Part shown: positions 1-8,996 of the stretch, one piece after another | Position numbering within the stretch: the stretch's first letter is position 1 | How the letters are laid out: each line of letters starts with the position of its first letter | Origin: an uncultured Methanobacterium sp. | GTDB lineage: Archaea > Methanobacteriota > Methanobacteria > Methanobacteriales > Methanobacteriaceae | DNA length: 51,000 nt | Assembly (NCBI RefSeq): GCF_963666025.1 | Contig: NZ_OY762552.1 | Location: forward strand, 1,864,001-1,915,000 | Direction: 5' to 3' | Translations under genes and position numbers: made by a program | Notes under the pieces: generated by a model | Told to the model about the DNA's origin: nothing | What the model saw: only the letters and a program-made list of their open reading frames with translations | Database searches by the model: none

Positions 1-842
1 TTTATACCTGGACTTGCACTGGAGGATGTGGCGGTGTTGTTGTGGATGTTACAGTTGTTTATGGTTAATGTGCCAGCATTGTTGTAGACTCCCCCACCGT
101 AGACGTATGCAATAAAATTGGGACTGGTACCTGAACTGGCTGTGGCGGTGTTGTTGTGGATGTTACAGTTGTTTATGGTTAATGTGCCAGCATTGTTGTA
201 GATTCCTCCACCGTATACGTGTGCAACAAAATTTTCTTCTGCACTTGTACTGGTGGCTGTAATGGTGTTGTTGTTGATGTTACAGTTGGTCATGGTCAAT
301 GTGCCATTGTTGTAGATTCCTCCACCATGGGCATTTGTACTTGTACTTGTACTGGAGGATGTGGCGGTGTTGTTGTTGATGTTACAGTTGGTCATGGTTA
401 ACGTACCATTGTTGTAGATTCCTCCACCATAGGCATCTGTTCCATTTATGGTTCCGTTGGTAATTGTGAAGTTGGTTATAATCACGGTTAATCCGCTGTT
501 AATGGTTAATGGTTTGCCATTTTGTGTTCCGTCAATAATGGTGCCTGCCAGGCTTTGTCCTATGAGGCTCAGGTTCTGATTAATGGTTATATGTTCATAG
601 TAAGTTCCGTCGGCTACGTAGACTGTTCCACCTGATTCTACGGTATCGGTTCCATTCTGTATAGTTGCTTTGGGGCCAATATCGGTTCCATCTATATGTG
701 TAGAACTGTTCCCTGTCCAGCTGTCGTTTCCTGTGGTGTTCACATAGATTTCACTAGCAGCAGAAACAGCACTGGCAAAAAATAGTACCGTTAAGGTGAT
801 AATCAGTAAAGGAATGAAAGTTTTAGTTAATTGTTTTTGTAT
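1..842 (-). CDS. Adhesin-like parallel beta-helix surface protein, N-terminal part (cut by window edge)
   Basis: The reading frame is open from 842 to the window edge, about 280 residues. A GGAGGTGA ribosome binding site (about 846-854) precedes an ATA codon at 840-842. The following codons give a basic n-region, a hydrophobic core and an Ala-Ser-Ala-Val-Ser-Ala cleavage region, a typical secretory signal peptide. No ATG, GTG or TTG occurs in frame between the upstream stop and the cleavage site, so ATA is taken as the start. The mature part begins EIYVNTTGNDSWTG and then shows repeats of roughly 40 residues with GGGIYNN...GTLTI.NCNI.NNTAT, the rungs of a right-handed beta-helix. It is a close paralogue of the gene ending at 1144. 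Expected to be exported and displayed on the cell surface; ligand unknown. Confidence 0.85.
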   Translation of the reverse strand, partial: MQKQLTKTFIPLLIITLTVLFFASAVSAASEIYVNTTGNDSWTGNSSTHIDGTDIGPKATIQNGTDTVESGGTVYVADGTYYEHITINQNLSLIGQSLAGTIIDGTQNGKPLTINSGLTVIITNFTITNGTINGTDAYGGGIYNNGTLTMTNCNINNNTATSSSTSTSTNAHGGGIYNNGTLTMTNCNINNNTITATSTSAEENFVAHVYGGGIYNNAGTLTINNCNIHNNTATASSGTSPNFIAYVYGGGVYNNAGTLTINNCNIHNNTATSSSASPGI

Positions 843-910
843 ATTTTCACCTCCTTTTACAATTTTTATTTCGAAAATCTGCCTGTAATTTTACTTTAAT
901 ATGTACAATC

Positions 911-948
911 ATTTGATTATAGTGCCTTATAAGAAACTATAATCAAAT
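911..948. promoter_or_regulatory. 12-bp perfect inverted repeat around a TATA-like box, upstream of the partial adhesin gene
   Basis: The arms are 911-922 (ATTTGATTATAG) and 937-948 (its exact reverse complement), with a 14-base centre containing CTTATAAG. The site lies about 70-105 bases upstream of the adhesin start at 842. A promoter here would give a leader of roughly 60 bases. The geometry suits an operator covering the promoter, or a hairpin. The other three adhesin genes lack this dyad. The rest of 843-1143 is AT-rich with no further gene. Confidence 0.45.
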
Positions 949-1143
949 ATATTAGTTATTATCTCGCTTATAAAGATTATTATAACCAGAAGAAATTACC
1001 TATAACTGAGAGTATAATGGCCTTAAATTATAATTATAAAGACTCCTGGATTGATTTTGCAATAGAAACTTTAACATAAGTCAAGGTTTTTGTTATTGAA
1101 ATTGAAAATAAAAAAGTGGGGAAAAAGGATAGATTAAATCCTT

Positions 1144-4100
1144 TTATTGTTTTTTCCGGGTTGCGGCTAATCCTCCCAGTACGCTGAGTATTCCAATGGC
1201 CAGTGGCGCGATTGGTGTCCCTGTACTTTGCATTCCTACGGTGTTTCCGGATGTGGTTTGTGTGGTTGCTGCGTTTGCTTCTGGTGTTGTTTGTGGTATT
1301 GTGTGTATTGTGAGCGAGTTAACTCCAATGGTGTTCAGGTTGTAGGTGTCAGAGAAGATGGATGCTGTGAATGGCAGATATCCTTCTCCTGATGCGTATC
1401 CATATAGATGCAGGTATGGGTCACCTACTGTGACGTTGTTGAAGGTCCAGGTTATGGTTCCGTTGGTATTGACAGTCCAGTTTCCATCTCCATATATCTG
1501 GAGGATGTGGAATCCTTCAGGCACAGGAATGATAACTGTGACGTTGTCTGCTGTGTCTGGGCCCTTGTTTCCCAGTTTGTAGGTTACGGTGAATTTTTCA
1601 CCCACTGTGGGGTTGGCACTGTCACTGTTTATCTGGATGTACAGGTTTGCAGTAGGCACATAAAGTAATCCTGTTGCATTGGATGCCTGATATATTGTTG
1701 TTTCATTGAATATCGCTTTTAAGATGTGGTTTCCGGGTGTTTCCGTGATTTTGTAGTTGAATATCGCTGTTCCAGTATTGTCTGTGGTGTTTTCACCAAC
1801 CTTAGCTCCATCTATCCAGAACTCAACTGTTTTACCAGTTAAAGGAGTACCGTGGTTGTCTGTTAAAATAGCGGTTAATGGCACTGTCTTGTTTTTGTTT
1901 CCACTGACATCATCCACAGTTAGATTAGTTGAAATCAGGTTAACTGTTAATGTACCATTGGCATTGGATGCGTTATATTGATTGTCTCCAGTGAATATTG
2001 CGTTTATGGTGTAGTTTTGTGCGTTCATGTTGTGTATGGTGTAGTTCCATGTGATTTGGCCGTTGTTGTCTGTGTTGTCTGTGTGTGTTTCACCGTTGAC
2101 TGTGATGGTGATTGTTTTGTTGGTTATTGGTGTGTTGTGTGTTGTGTCGGTTAGTGTGGCGGTTATATTCACAGTGTCTCCATTATATCCACTGGGACTG
2201 TTAACAGTTAAACTGGTTGGAGCAGCAACTGCGGTTAGATATGCGGTGTAATTTGCATATCCTCTGTAAGGTGACGTGCTCTGATTGAATGTTTCTGCGT
2301 AGTTGGAAACTGTTCCAGTCTGGTTAACGACTACTTCAATGGCTAGCCATCTTGAACTGCCGATCATGGTTGACAAGTTGCCTGCATTCCAGTCTGTGCC
2401 GTTAAAGGTGTAGTCAGGGTCATTTAAAACCCAAGCTGATTCTGTATTTGGATATGGTCCTACGGTACGGTAAACGTAGTAGTTACCGGTCCATGTAAGA
2501 CCATTCAAGAGATCCCGGACATTTATGGAAGTGGCATCTGGTCCTAAGTTATGAACTTTCACAATGGCGTAGATCTTGTCATTGTAGTAAGCTGTGCTTA
2601 TGACACTACCCCAAGGTAAATCCCTGAATTCATTGCTGATGTCCACAAAAGACGCAGGGTTAATGGTTACATATGCTGAAACGTTCTGGTTATCAGTTGT
2701 GGCATTTATCTGTTGAATGCCCGTATTATAAGCCGTGAACAGTATAGAAGCAGTTCCATTAGTTGTGGTTACGGTCAATGGTTCCATTAAACTACCTAGG
2801 ATGTCCCCAATTAAACTGAATGTTACTGGAACTTCATCCGGTATATGGCCATTGGTAGGATCCAATTGACTGGAAGAGGTACCGTCAGAGCTGTAATTAT
2901 TGAAACTCACTGTGATCAAACTGGTCTGAGTGTTGTTAATAGTACTGGGTGTGGCGTTAATGGTCATATACAACCAGTTCGTTGGAGAATTCACTCCTAC
3001 CAGTAAACTGGTAAAGTCAGGATTGTTAGATCCCCACCAGTTATCTTCCAAACTACTAACAGCACCGTAATTTCTAGAAATGGCATAAGGGCTGTTATTC
3101 ACAATCCGACTAAAATTTACTGCCAAAGTACCCTGGTTGTTGTAGATTCCCCCACCATTTGCATGTGGGTTTGTACTGGTGGCTGTGGCGGTGTTGTTGT
3201 TTATGTTGCAGTTGGTGATGGTTAAAGTACCAAAGTAGGTGTAGATTCCCCCACCATATGCATATGCATTTTGGCCTGTAGTGGTGGCTGTGGCGGTGTT
3301 GTTGTTTATGTTGCAGTTGGTGATGGTTAAAGTACCAAAGTTGTTGTAGATTCCCCCACCATATGCAGTTGGGCCATTACTGGTTCTGGCTGTGGCGGTG
3401 TTGTTGTTTATGTTACACCGGGTTATATTCAAAGTATTAAAGTTGTTGTAGATTCCCCCACCATTTGCATGTGGGTTTGTACTGGTGGCTGTGGCGGTGT
3501 TGTTGTTTATGTTGCAGTTGGTGATGGTTAAAGTACCCTGGTTATTGTAGATTCCCCCACCATATGCATATGCAAATGCATTTGAGCCTGTAGTGGTGGC
3601 TGTGGCGGTGTTGTTGTTTATGTTGCAGTTGGTGATGGTTAAAGTACCAAAGTTGTTGTAGATTCCCCCACCATATGCATATGCAAATGCATTTGAGCCT
3701 GTAGTGGTGGCTGTGGCGGTGTTGTTGTTTATGTTGCAGTTGGTGATGGTTAAAGTACCCTGGTTGTTGTAGATTCCCCCACCATATGCATATGCATTTT
3801 GGCCTGTGGCGGTGGCTGTGGCGGTGTTGTTGTTTATGTTGCAGTTGGTGATGGTTAAAGTACCCTGGTCGTTGTAGATTCCCCCACCATTGGCATTTGT
3901 TCCAGTTACATTTCCGTTGGTTATGGTGAAGTTGGTTATTATCACAGTTAATCCACTGTTAATGGTTAATGGTCTACCATTTTGTGTTCCGTCAAGGATA
4001 GTGCCTGCCAAGCTTTCCCCTATGAGATTCAGGTTTTGATTAATGGTTACATGCTCTTTGTAGGTTCCTTCAGCTACGTAAACTGTTCCACCTGATTCTA

Positions 4101-4308
4101 CGGTATCGGCTCCGTTTTGTATGGTTGCTTTGGGCCCGATATCCGTTCCGTCTATGTGTGTGGAGCTGTTCCCTGTCCAACTGTCGTTTCCTGTGGTGTT
4201 CACATAGATTTCACTAGCTGCAGAAACAGCACTGGCAAAGAGTAGTACCGTTAAGGTGATAAGCAGTAAAGGAATTAAATATCTGTATGTAATCGCTTGC
4301 TTTCGTAT
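1144..4308 (-). CDS. Adhesin-like protein: beta-helix repeats, Ig-like and DUF11-like domains, sortase-like tail
   Basis: Read from the ATA at 4306-4308 the protein has 1054 residues. GGGAGGTGA lies just upstream and the frame before it holds no ATG, GTG or TTG back to a TAG. A canonical start would be the GTG at 4203, which would remove the whole signal peptide. After the signal peptide come beta-helix rungs, including about eight near-identical 40-residue repeats (DNA 3130-3900). Next come an invasin-like Ig domain, one further domain, two Ig-like modules, and a DUF11-like module starting near NPTVGEKFTVTYKLGNKGPD. The C-terminus is NTVGMQSTGTP, a hydrophobic stretch and RKKQ, which resembles an LPxTG sorting signal. 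Likely a surface adhesin of the kind abundant in Methanobacteriales. The internal DNA repeats invite length variation by recombination. Confidence 0.9.
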   Translation of the reverse strand: MRKQAITYRYLIPLLLITLTVLLFASAVSAASEIYVNTTGNDSWTGNSSTHIDGTDIGPKATIQNGADTVESGGTVYVAEGTYKEHVTINQNLNLIGESLAGTILDGTQNGRPLTINSGLTVIITNFTITNGNVTGTNANGGGIYNDQGTLTITNCNINNNTATATATGQNAYAYGGGIYNNQGTLTITNCNINNNTATATTTGSNAFAYAYGGGIYNNFGTLTITNCNINNNTATATTTGSNAFAYAYGGGIYNNQGTLTITNCNINNNTATATSTNPHANGGGIYNNFNTLNITRCNINNNTATARTSNGPTAYGGGIYNNFGTLTITNCNINNNTATATTTGQNAYAYGGGIYTYFGTLTITNCNINNNTATATSTNPHANGGGIYNNQGTLAVNFSRIVNNSPYAISRNYGAVSSLEDNWWGSNNPDFTSLLVGVNSPTNWLYMTINATPSTINNTQTSLITVSFNNYSSDGTSSSQLDPTNGHIPDEVPVTFSLIGDILGSLMEPLTVTTTNGTASILFTAYNTGIQQINATTDNQNVSAYVTINPASFVDISNEFRDLPWGSVISTAYYNDKIYAIVKVHNLGPDATSINVRDLLNGLTWTGNYYVYRTVGPYPNTESAWVLNDPDYTFNGTDWNAGNLSTMIGSSRWLAIEVVVNQTGTVSNYAETFNQSTSPYRGYANYTAYLTAVAAPTSLTVNSPSGYNGDTVNITATLTDTTHNTPITNKTITITVNGETHTDNTDNNGQITWNYTIHNMNAQNYTINAIFTGDNQYNASNANGTLTVNLISTNLTVDDVSGNKNKTVPLTAILTDNHGTPLTGKTVEFWIDGAKVGENTTDNTGTAIFNYKITETPGNHILKAIFNETTIYQASNATGLLYVPTANLYIQINSDSANPTVGEKFTVTYKLGNKGPDTADNVTVIIPVPEGFHILQIYGDGNWTVNTNGTITWTFNNVTVGDPYLHLYGYASGEGYLPFTASIFSDTYNLNTIGVNSLTIHTIPQTTPEANAATTQTTSGNTVGMQSTGTPIAPLAIGILSVLGGLAATRKKQ

Positions 4309-4365
4309 CGTTTCACCTCCCTTATGCTGAATAAACAGATTACATGAGATATTCTAACATATTTC

Positions 4366-4378
4366 CTTAATATAAAGT
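4366..4378 (-). promoter_or_regulatory. Candidate TATA box for the adhesin gene starting at 4308
   Basis: On the minus strand the sequence reads ACTTTATATTAAG, a good archaeal TATA element about 60-70 bases before the ATA start. The block around it is almost identical to the one upstream of the gene starting at 8925, so the two genes probably share expression control. A second TATA-like element (AATATAAAC) lies about 40 bases further upstream in both. Confidence 0.5.
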
Positions 4379-4483
4379 GTTCACTTCATAAAAAAATAGA
4401 AAAGTTTATATTGAATTTTCATAAAGGAAGGAAAATTGTTAAGATCATCGGAATATTGTTCTCAGGGGTAACTATGAAGAGAG

Positions 4484-4570
4484 TCTTTTTTGGTTTAAAT
4501 AATCTAATTTTGCAGCTATGAATTGGAGATATCAGTTATCTAAAAATAAAAAAAGGGAAAAAGGATTCAT
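4484..4570. repeat. Intergenic repeat, copy 1 (about 87 bp, near-identical to 6264-6353)
   Basis: The block runs from the T-run before GGTTTAAATAATCTAATTTT to AAAAAGGATTCAT and differs from the copy at 6264-6353 at only a few bases. Both copies lie immediately downstream of an adhesin gene's stop codon. On the minus strand the block contains T-rich runs that could terminate transcription. Its conservation points to duplication of whole gene-plus-flank units. Confidence 0.8.
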
Positions 4571-4588
4571 CAGATCTTATTGAGATCA

Positions 4589-6082
4589 TCAATCCTTCCA
4601 TTGTTTTTTCCGGGTTGCGGCTAATCCGCCCAGTACGCTGAGTATTCCAATGGCCAGTGGTGCGATTGGTGCTCCGGTGGTTTGCATTCCTACAGTATTA
4701 GTTGCGGTTGCTGCGTTAACACTGGTGGTTGTGGCTGCGCTTGCTGGTGTGATGGTAATTGTGGAAGTCAATGGTTGACCATCGGCAAGTAAACCAACTA
4801 CTGCATCTCCTGCGGCTTCATCTGCACGTAAAGTGGCAGTGGCTATACCGTTGAAGGTGTATTTCAACACGGATTTACTTCCCACGTTACCTAAAGTGGT
4901 GGTAAAGGTCACTGGTGAACCATCGGGTATGTGGCCATTTGCAGGGTCAAGCTGTGTAATGTTGGTTCCATCGGTGTTCTGGTTGAAACTGGCGGTTAAT
5001 GTTGACGAGGACCCTTGAGGAATGCTCAGGGGATCTGCGCTAAATGTCAGATACAACCAGGGACTGTAATCTACTTCTCCTGTAATCAGTGTGCTGAACG
5101 TTGGATCATTAGAACCCCACCAGTTATTCTCTGCATTCACAGAACCACCGTTATTGTAAATGGCATTACCTCTACTGGTTGCGGTGTTATTGTAAAATCG
5201 GCTAAAATTGATACTACAGATCATAGAACCCTCATTGTAGTTTTGGATAGCTCCTCCGTTAATGTCTGCGTGGTTGTCTGTGAATGTGGATTGGAATATG
5301 GTGTAATTCAAAGAACCCTCAGCAAAATTATAGTTCCGGATAGCTCCACCATTGTAGTATGCGTGGTTGTCGGTGAATGTGGACTGGTTTATGATACAAG
5401 TCAAAGAACCCCTAATATCATAGTTCATGATAGCTCCACCATAATTTGCGGTGTTGTTTATGAAGGTGGATTGGTTTATGGTGCAAGTCGAGGAACCAGA
5501 ATTAACATAGTTCCAGATAACTCCACCATCTATACTGGCCTGGTTGTTGGAGAATGTACAGTTATTTACCATAAGATTTCCCGAATTATAGATGGCACCG
5601 CCCCTGATTGCTTGGTTTTGTGTGAAGTTACAGTTGTTAACGGTTAGATTTCCCAGATTGTAGATAGCACCACCAACATCTGTAGTGTACCCGTTGGTTA
5701 GTGTTAAGTTTTCTAGAGTCACGGTTATTCCGGGTTGAATATTGAATATCCAGTTGTTACCTGTTCCGTTTATAATGGTTCCGGCCTGGCTTTGGCCCTG
5801 TATGGTCATGTTCCGGTCAATGGTGATGTTGGTGTTGCCATTTCCTGAGTAAACTCCATCGGCAATGTTTACCACCCCGTTGGAGCTCACGGTTCCAGTT
5901 GCATTTTGAATGGTTAATTTCGGTGTATCCCATGAATAACCATCGTTGGTATCGTTACCAGATGACCCATTCACGAAAATTGCTTCATCTGCAGCAGAAA
6001 CAGTACTAGCACAGAATAAGATGGTTAAAGTGATAAGCAGTAAAGGAATTAAATGTTTATATGTAATTGTTTGTTTTCTTAT
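4589..6082 (-). CDS. Adhesin-like beta-helix protein with Ig-like domain and sortase-like tail
   Basis: From the ATA at 6080-6082 the protein has 497 residues, the shortest of the complete family members here. GGAGGTGA precedes the ATA by a few bases; the frame upstream runs to a TGA without ATG, GTG or TTG. The signal peptide has a basic start (RKQ), a hydrophobic core and Ser-Thr-Val-Ser-Ala before the mature chain, which begins with an Asp-Glu-rich stretch and NGSSGNDTNDG. Beta-helix rungs of the form GGAIYN.GNLTVNNC.F follow, then an ENNWWGSN motif shared by all the paralogues, one invasin-like Ig domain, a Thr/Ala-rich linker and NTVGMQTTGAP, hydrophobic segment, RKKQWKD. Secreted and surface-anchored by inference. 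Confidence 0.9.
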   Translation of the reverse strand: MRKQTITYKHLIPLLLITLTILFCASTVSAADEAIFVNGSSGNDTNDGYSWDTPKLTIQNATGTVSSNGVVNIADGVYSGNGNTNITIDRNMTIQGQSQAGTIINGTGNNWIFNIQPGITVTLENLTLTNGYTTDVGGAIYNLGNLTVNNCNFTQNQAIRGGAIYNSGNLMVNNCTFSNNQASIDGGVIWNYVNSGSSTCTINQSTFINNTANYGGAIMNYDIRGSLTCIINQSTFTDNHAYYNGGAIRNYNFAEGSLNYTIFQSTFTDNHADINGGAIQNYNEGSMICSINFSRFYNNTATSRGNAIYNNGGSVNAENNWWGSNDPTFSTLITGEVDYSPWLYLTFSADPLSIPQGSSSTLTASFNQNTDGTNITQLDPANGHIPDGSPVTFTTTLGNVGSKSVLKYTFNGIATATLRADEAAGDAVVGLLADGQPLTSTITITPASAATTTSVNAATATNTVGMQTTGAPIAPLAIGILSVLGGLAATRKKQWKD

Positions 6083-6148
6083 TGTTTCACCTCCTTTATG
6101 CCGTATAATATCAAATCATAATCCAATGAAAGATATTTACATGTTAGT

Positions 6149-6161
6149 GTGTTATAAAGTA
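6149..6161 (-). promoter_or_regulatory. Candidate TATA box for the adhesin gene starting at 6082
   Basis: The minus strand reads ATACTTTATAACA about 70 bases before the ATA start, at a position equivalent to the TATA elements of the two neighbouring adhesin genes. An ATATAAATC element lies about 35-40 bases upstream, again as in the paralogues. Confidence 0.45.
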
Positions 6162-6263
6162 TGCACATTCATTGAAAATAAAAAGATTTATATGGATATT
6201 TCATAAAGTAAGGGCATTTTTAAGAGTCAATGTAAAACCTTTCCCCTAAAAACTAAAAAAAGT

Positions 6264-6353
6264 TCTTTTTTTGGTTTAAATAATCTAATTTTGTAGCTAT
6301 GAATTGGAAATATCAGTTATCTAAAAATAAAAAAAGGGGAAAAAGGATTTCAT
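6264..6353. repeat. Intergenic repeat, copy 2 (near-identical to 4484-4570)
   Basis: This is the second copy of the block described at 4484-4570, placed just downstream of the stop codon of the adhesin gene ending at 6382. The shared stretch continues into the AAAAAGG tail next to the stop codon. Confidence 0.8.
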
Positions 6354-6381
6354 TATCTTAAAGTGAGATCATCAATCCTTT

Positions 6382-8925
6382 TTATTGTTTTTTCCGGGTT
6401 GCGGTTAATCCGCCCAGAATACTGAGAACTGCTAAGGCCAGTGGCACTACTGGTGCCCCGGTGCTTTGCATTCCAACGGTGTTTCCAGATGTGGTAGATG
6501 TTGTGGTTGCTGCGTTTACTGTTGGTTGTGCGTTTAAAGTGAGGGGACTTACTCCTCTGCTGTTTATGCTGAAGGTATCTGTGGCTATTGATGCTGTGAA
6601 TAGGTAATTTCCTATTCCGGTGGTCCATCCTGAGATGTACAGGTTGGGGTCGCCTACTGTAACGTTGGTCATGGTCCAGGTTATGGTGTTTCCAGTTACG
6701 GTCCAGTTTCCATCACCCTCAATTTTGGATATTACAAATCCTTCGGGTAAAGGTATGGTTATGGTAACGTTGGTTGCATCGTCTGGTCCGTTGTTTCCCA
6801 GTTTGTATCTTAGGGTGAATGTTTCACCCACAGTGGGATTGTTTTTGTCACTGGTTATCTGAACGTAAAGGTCTGCTTTGGGCACATAGATTGTACAGTT
6901 AGTTGTTGAATTATTTGGATACTCGGCATGGGTTTCATTTACCACATTGGTGATGTTGGTACCGGCTAAACTGGTTGAATTTACCAGTGCAGTGAGATAA
7001 TAGGTTATGTTGCCATTATTTGCCACAATTGCAGCCGGCCAGGTAACAGTACGGGTAACTGGATCCCAAACACCGCCTCCAGTGCAGTTAACAAAGTCTA
7101 AACCGGTTGGTAGGGTGTCGGTGACAATTAAGTTACTTGCAGTACTTGGGCCGTTGTTTTTAGCTACAATGGTGAAGAGCACTGTTTCTCCAACGTTTGG
7201 TCGAGTGTTGTTAGCGGTCTTGTCTAGCTCCACAGTTGCCTGGTTAACAAAAACATTGGCTGTAGTTTCGTTGAAGTAGGGATATACATTGGATGTGATG
7301 TTTGCTTTGTTGGTAAAGATAGTGCCCGCTGCCGAAGATGGTATGCGCACGTCAATCAAAACCGAAATAGCATGACCTGGCTGTAATATACCACCAAAAG
7401 AGTCTAGGATGTTAGTCCATGTAAGTTTTGCACCTTCTGGAATATAGGTTAAGCTGTCCGGCGGTAGGGATACGTACTCTGGTACTTGCCCATTTTCAAG
7501 CGGTAAAATATCTTCAAGTGCAATAGAAGTTACATTATCAGGGCCGTTGTTGGTTATAGTGATGTTATACCGGATTAGGTCCCCTACATTAGCACTGGTC
7601 ACATTAACGGTCGTGGTGATGTTCATGTAAGCTGCAGGGTTAATTGAAATGTAAGCTGACTCTAGGTTACTGGTGGTGTATCCATCTGCAGTTGCAGTTA
7701 CCTTAACTGGATTGAATAACGGATTCAATGCACCTTCGGTGGCATAAAATGTAGCAGACAGGACACCAGCAACAGTATTTGCTGATAAGGAATGACTAGT
7801 TCCAGAATTAGTGAAGCTTCCCCATGGTATGTTCAGGGTTATAGGTCCATCAGGTATGTGTCCTCCAACTAGATCACCACCGCCATTGATGTGGTTGAAA
7901 TCAGCGGTAATGGCTGATGTTTCACCGTTGTTGATGGTGCTGGGGGTTGCATTGACAGTTAAAATAACCCAGGGATTAGCATCCACAGGACCATATATGA
8001 GGTTAGGAACAGTTGTTGGATCAACATTAGATCCCCACCAGTTATTCTCTGCGTTTATTTTAATGTTTCCATTCGTATTATATGCTAAAGCATTACCTAA
8101 ACTGGCGGAATTATTGTAGAACCTGTTAAAATTAGCTGTTAAAGTGGCAGCATAAACATAGATGGCACCACCACCGAAACTACTAGAAATTGGATCTACA
8201 GAGTTTCCAACGAAAGTACACCCCGTAACAGTAGAATTACTACCTTGGTATGCACCGATAGCACCACCGCACCAGGATGAATCTCCAGTTACAGAGTTAT
8301 ACATGAATGTACAATTAGTTACATTGCAAATATTTCGATATGCAATAGCACCACCACCATGTAATGCAGTGTTATTAGTGAATGTGCAGTCTGTCAAAGA
8401 CATTACATTTTTATCTTCATCCGAATTGCTGTAGATAGCACCACCCCAATTAGTTGCAGTGTTTGCGGTGAATGTGCAGTCAGAAATGGACAATATTCCA
8501 TTGTTCAGGATAGCACCACCATTATATGCGATTCCGTTGGTAAATGTCAGATTACGGATGGTGACATTCACACCAGAGAGAATAGTGAATATCCAGTTAG
8601 TGTCTGTTCCATTGATTATGGTCCCATTCTGGCTTAGGCCCTGTATGATCATGTTCCGGTTAATGGTTATGTTGGTGTTGCCACTTCCAGAGTAAACCCC
8701 ATCGGCAATGGTTACCACTCCATTGGAGCTTACGGTTCCTGTTGCATTTTGGATGGTTAATTTGGCTTTTTCCCATGTTTGACCATCCCAGCTATCATTA
8801 CCGTATGAACCATTCACGAAAATTGCTTCATCCGCCGCAGAAGCAGTACTGGCACAAAATAGTACCGTTAAGGTGATAAGCAGTAAAGGAATTAAATATC
8901 TGTATGTAATTGCTTGCTTTCGTAT
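6382..8925 (-). CDS. Adhesin-like protein: beta-helix, Ig-like and three DUF11-like domains, sortase-like tail
   Basis: From the ATA at 8923-8925 the protein has 847 residues. The 5' end is almost identical to that of the gene starting at 4308: AAGGGAGGTGAAACG, ATA, then Arg-Lys-Gln-Ala and a hydrophobic core ending in a Ser-Thr-Ala-Ser-Ala-like cleavage site. The mature chain starts NGSYGNDSWDGQTW, continues with beta-helix rungs (roughly residues 40-290) to ENNWWGSNVDP, an Ig-like domain, and then three DUF11-like modules recognisable by VGDLIRYNITITNNGPD, VGETVLFTIVAKNNGPS and VGETFTLRYKLGNNGPD. The end is NTVGMQSTGAP, a hydrophobic helix and RKKQ. It shares the last module and the tail with the gene ending at 1144, and its early beta-helix region with the gene ending at 4589, so the array is a mosaic. 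Confidence 0.9.
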   Translation of the reverse strand: MRKQAITYRYLIPLLLITLTVLFCASTASAADEAIFVNGSYGNDSWDGQTWEKAKLTIQNATGTVSSNGVVTIADGVYSGSGNTNITINRNMIIQGLSQNGTIINGTDTNWIFTILSGVNVTIRNLTFTNGIAYNGGAILNNGILSISDCTFTANTATNWGGAIYSNSDEDKNVMSLTDCTFTNNTALHGGGAIAYRNICNVTNCTFMYNSVTGDSSWCGGAIGAYQGSNSTVTGCTFVGNSVDPISSSFGGGAIYVYAATLTANFNRFYNNSASLGNALAYNTNGNIKINAENNWWGSNVDPTTVPNLIYGPVDANPWVILTVNATPSTINNGETSAITADFNHINGGGDLVGGHIPDGPITLNIPWGSFTNSGTSHSLSANTVAGVLSATFYATEGALNPLFNPVKVTATADGYTTSNLESAYISINPAAYMNITTTVNVTSANVGDLIRYNITITNNGPDNVTSIALEDILPLENGQVPEYVSLPPDSLTYIPEGAKLTWTNILDSFGGILQPGHAISVLIDVRIPSSAAGTIFTNKANITSNVYPYFNETTANVFVNQATVELDKTANNTRPNVGETVLFTIVAKNNGPSTASNLIVTDTLPTGLDFVNCTGGGVWDPVTRTVTWPAAIVANNGNITYYLTALVNSTSLAGTNITNVVNETHAEYPNNSTTNCTIYVPKADLYVQITSDKNNPTVGETFTLRYKLGNNGPDDATNVTITIPLPEGFVISKIEGDGNWTVTGNTITWTMTNVTVGDPNLYISGWTTGIGNYLFTASIATDTFSINSRGVSPLTLNAQPTVNAATTTSTTSGNTVGMQSTGAPVVPLALAVLSILGGLTATRKKQ

Positions 8926-8981
8926 CGTTTCACCTCCCTTATGCTTGATAAACAGATTACATGAAATATTCTAACATATCT

Positions 8982-8996
8982 CCTTAATATAAAGTG
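8982..8996 (-). promoter_or_regulatory. Candidate TATA box for the adhesin gene starting at 8925
   Basis: The minus strand reads ACACTTTATATTAAG about 60-70 bases before the ATA start, in a block nearly identical to 4321-4440. An AATATAAACC element sits about 35-40 bases further upstream. Confidence 0.5.

Noticed and set aside
219..401. Cys/Gly-rich plus-strand reading frame
   Set aside because: It is the complement of the adhesin repeats; its periodicity comes from the minus-strand repeats.
3130..3900. Possible CRISPR array
   Set aside because: The regular 120-bp units lie in a continuous reading frame and encode beta-helix rungs; there are no unique spacers.
5015..5647. 210-codon plus-strand frame within an adhesin gene
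   Set aside because: It is antisense to a repeat-rich beta-helix coding region and consists of degenerate repeats of the complement.
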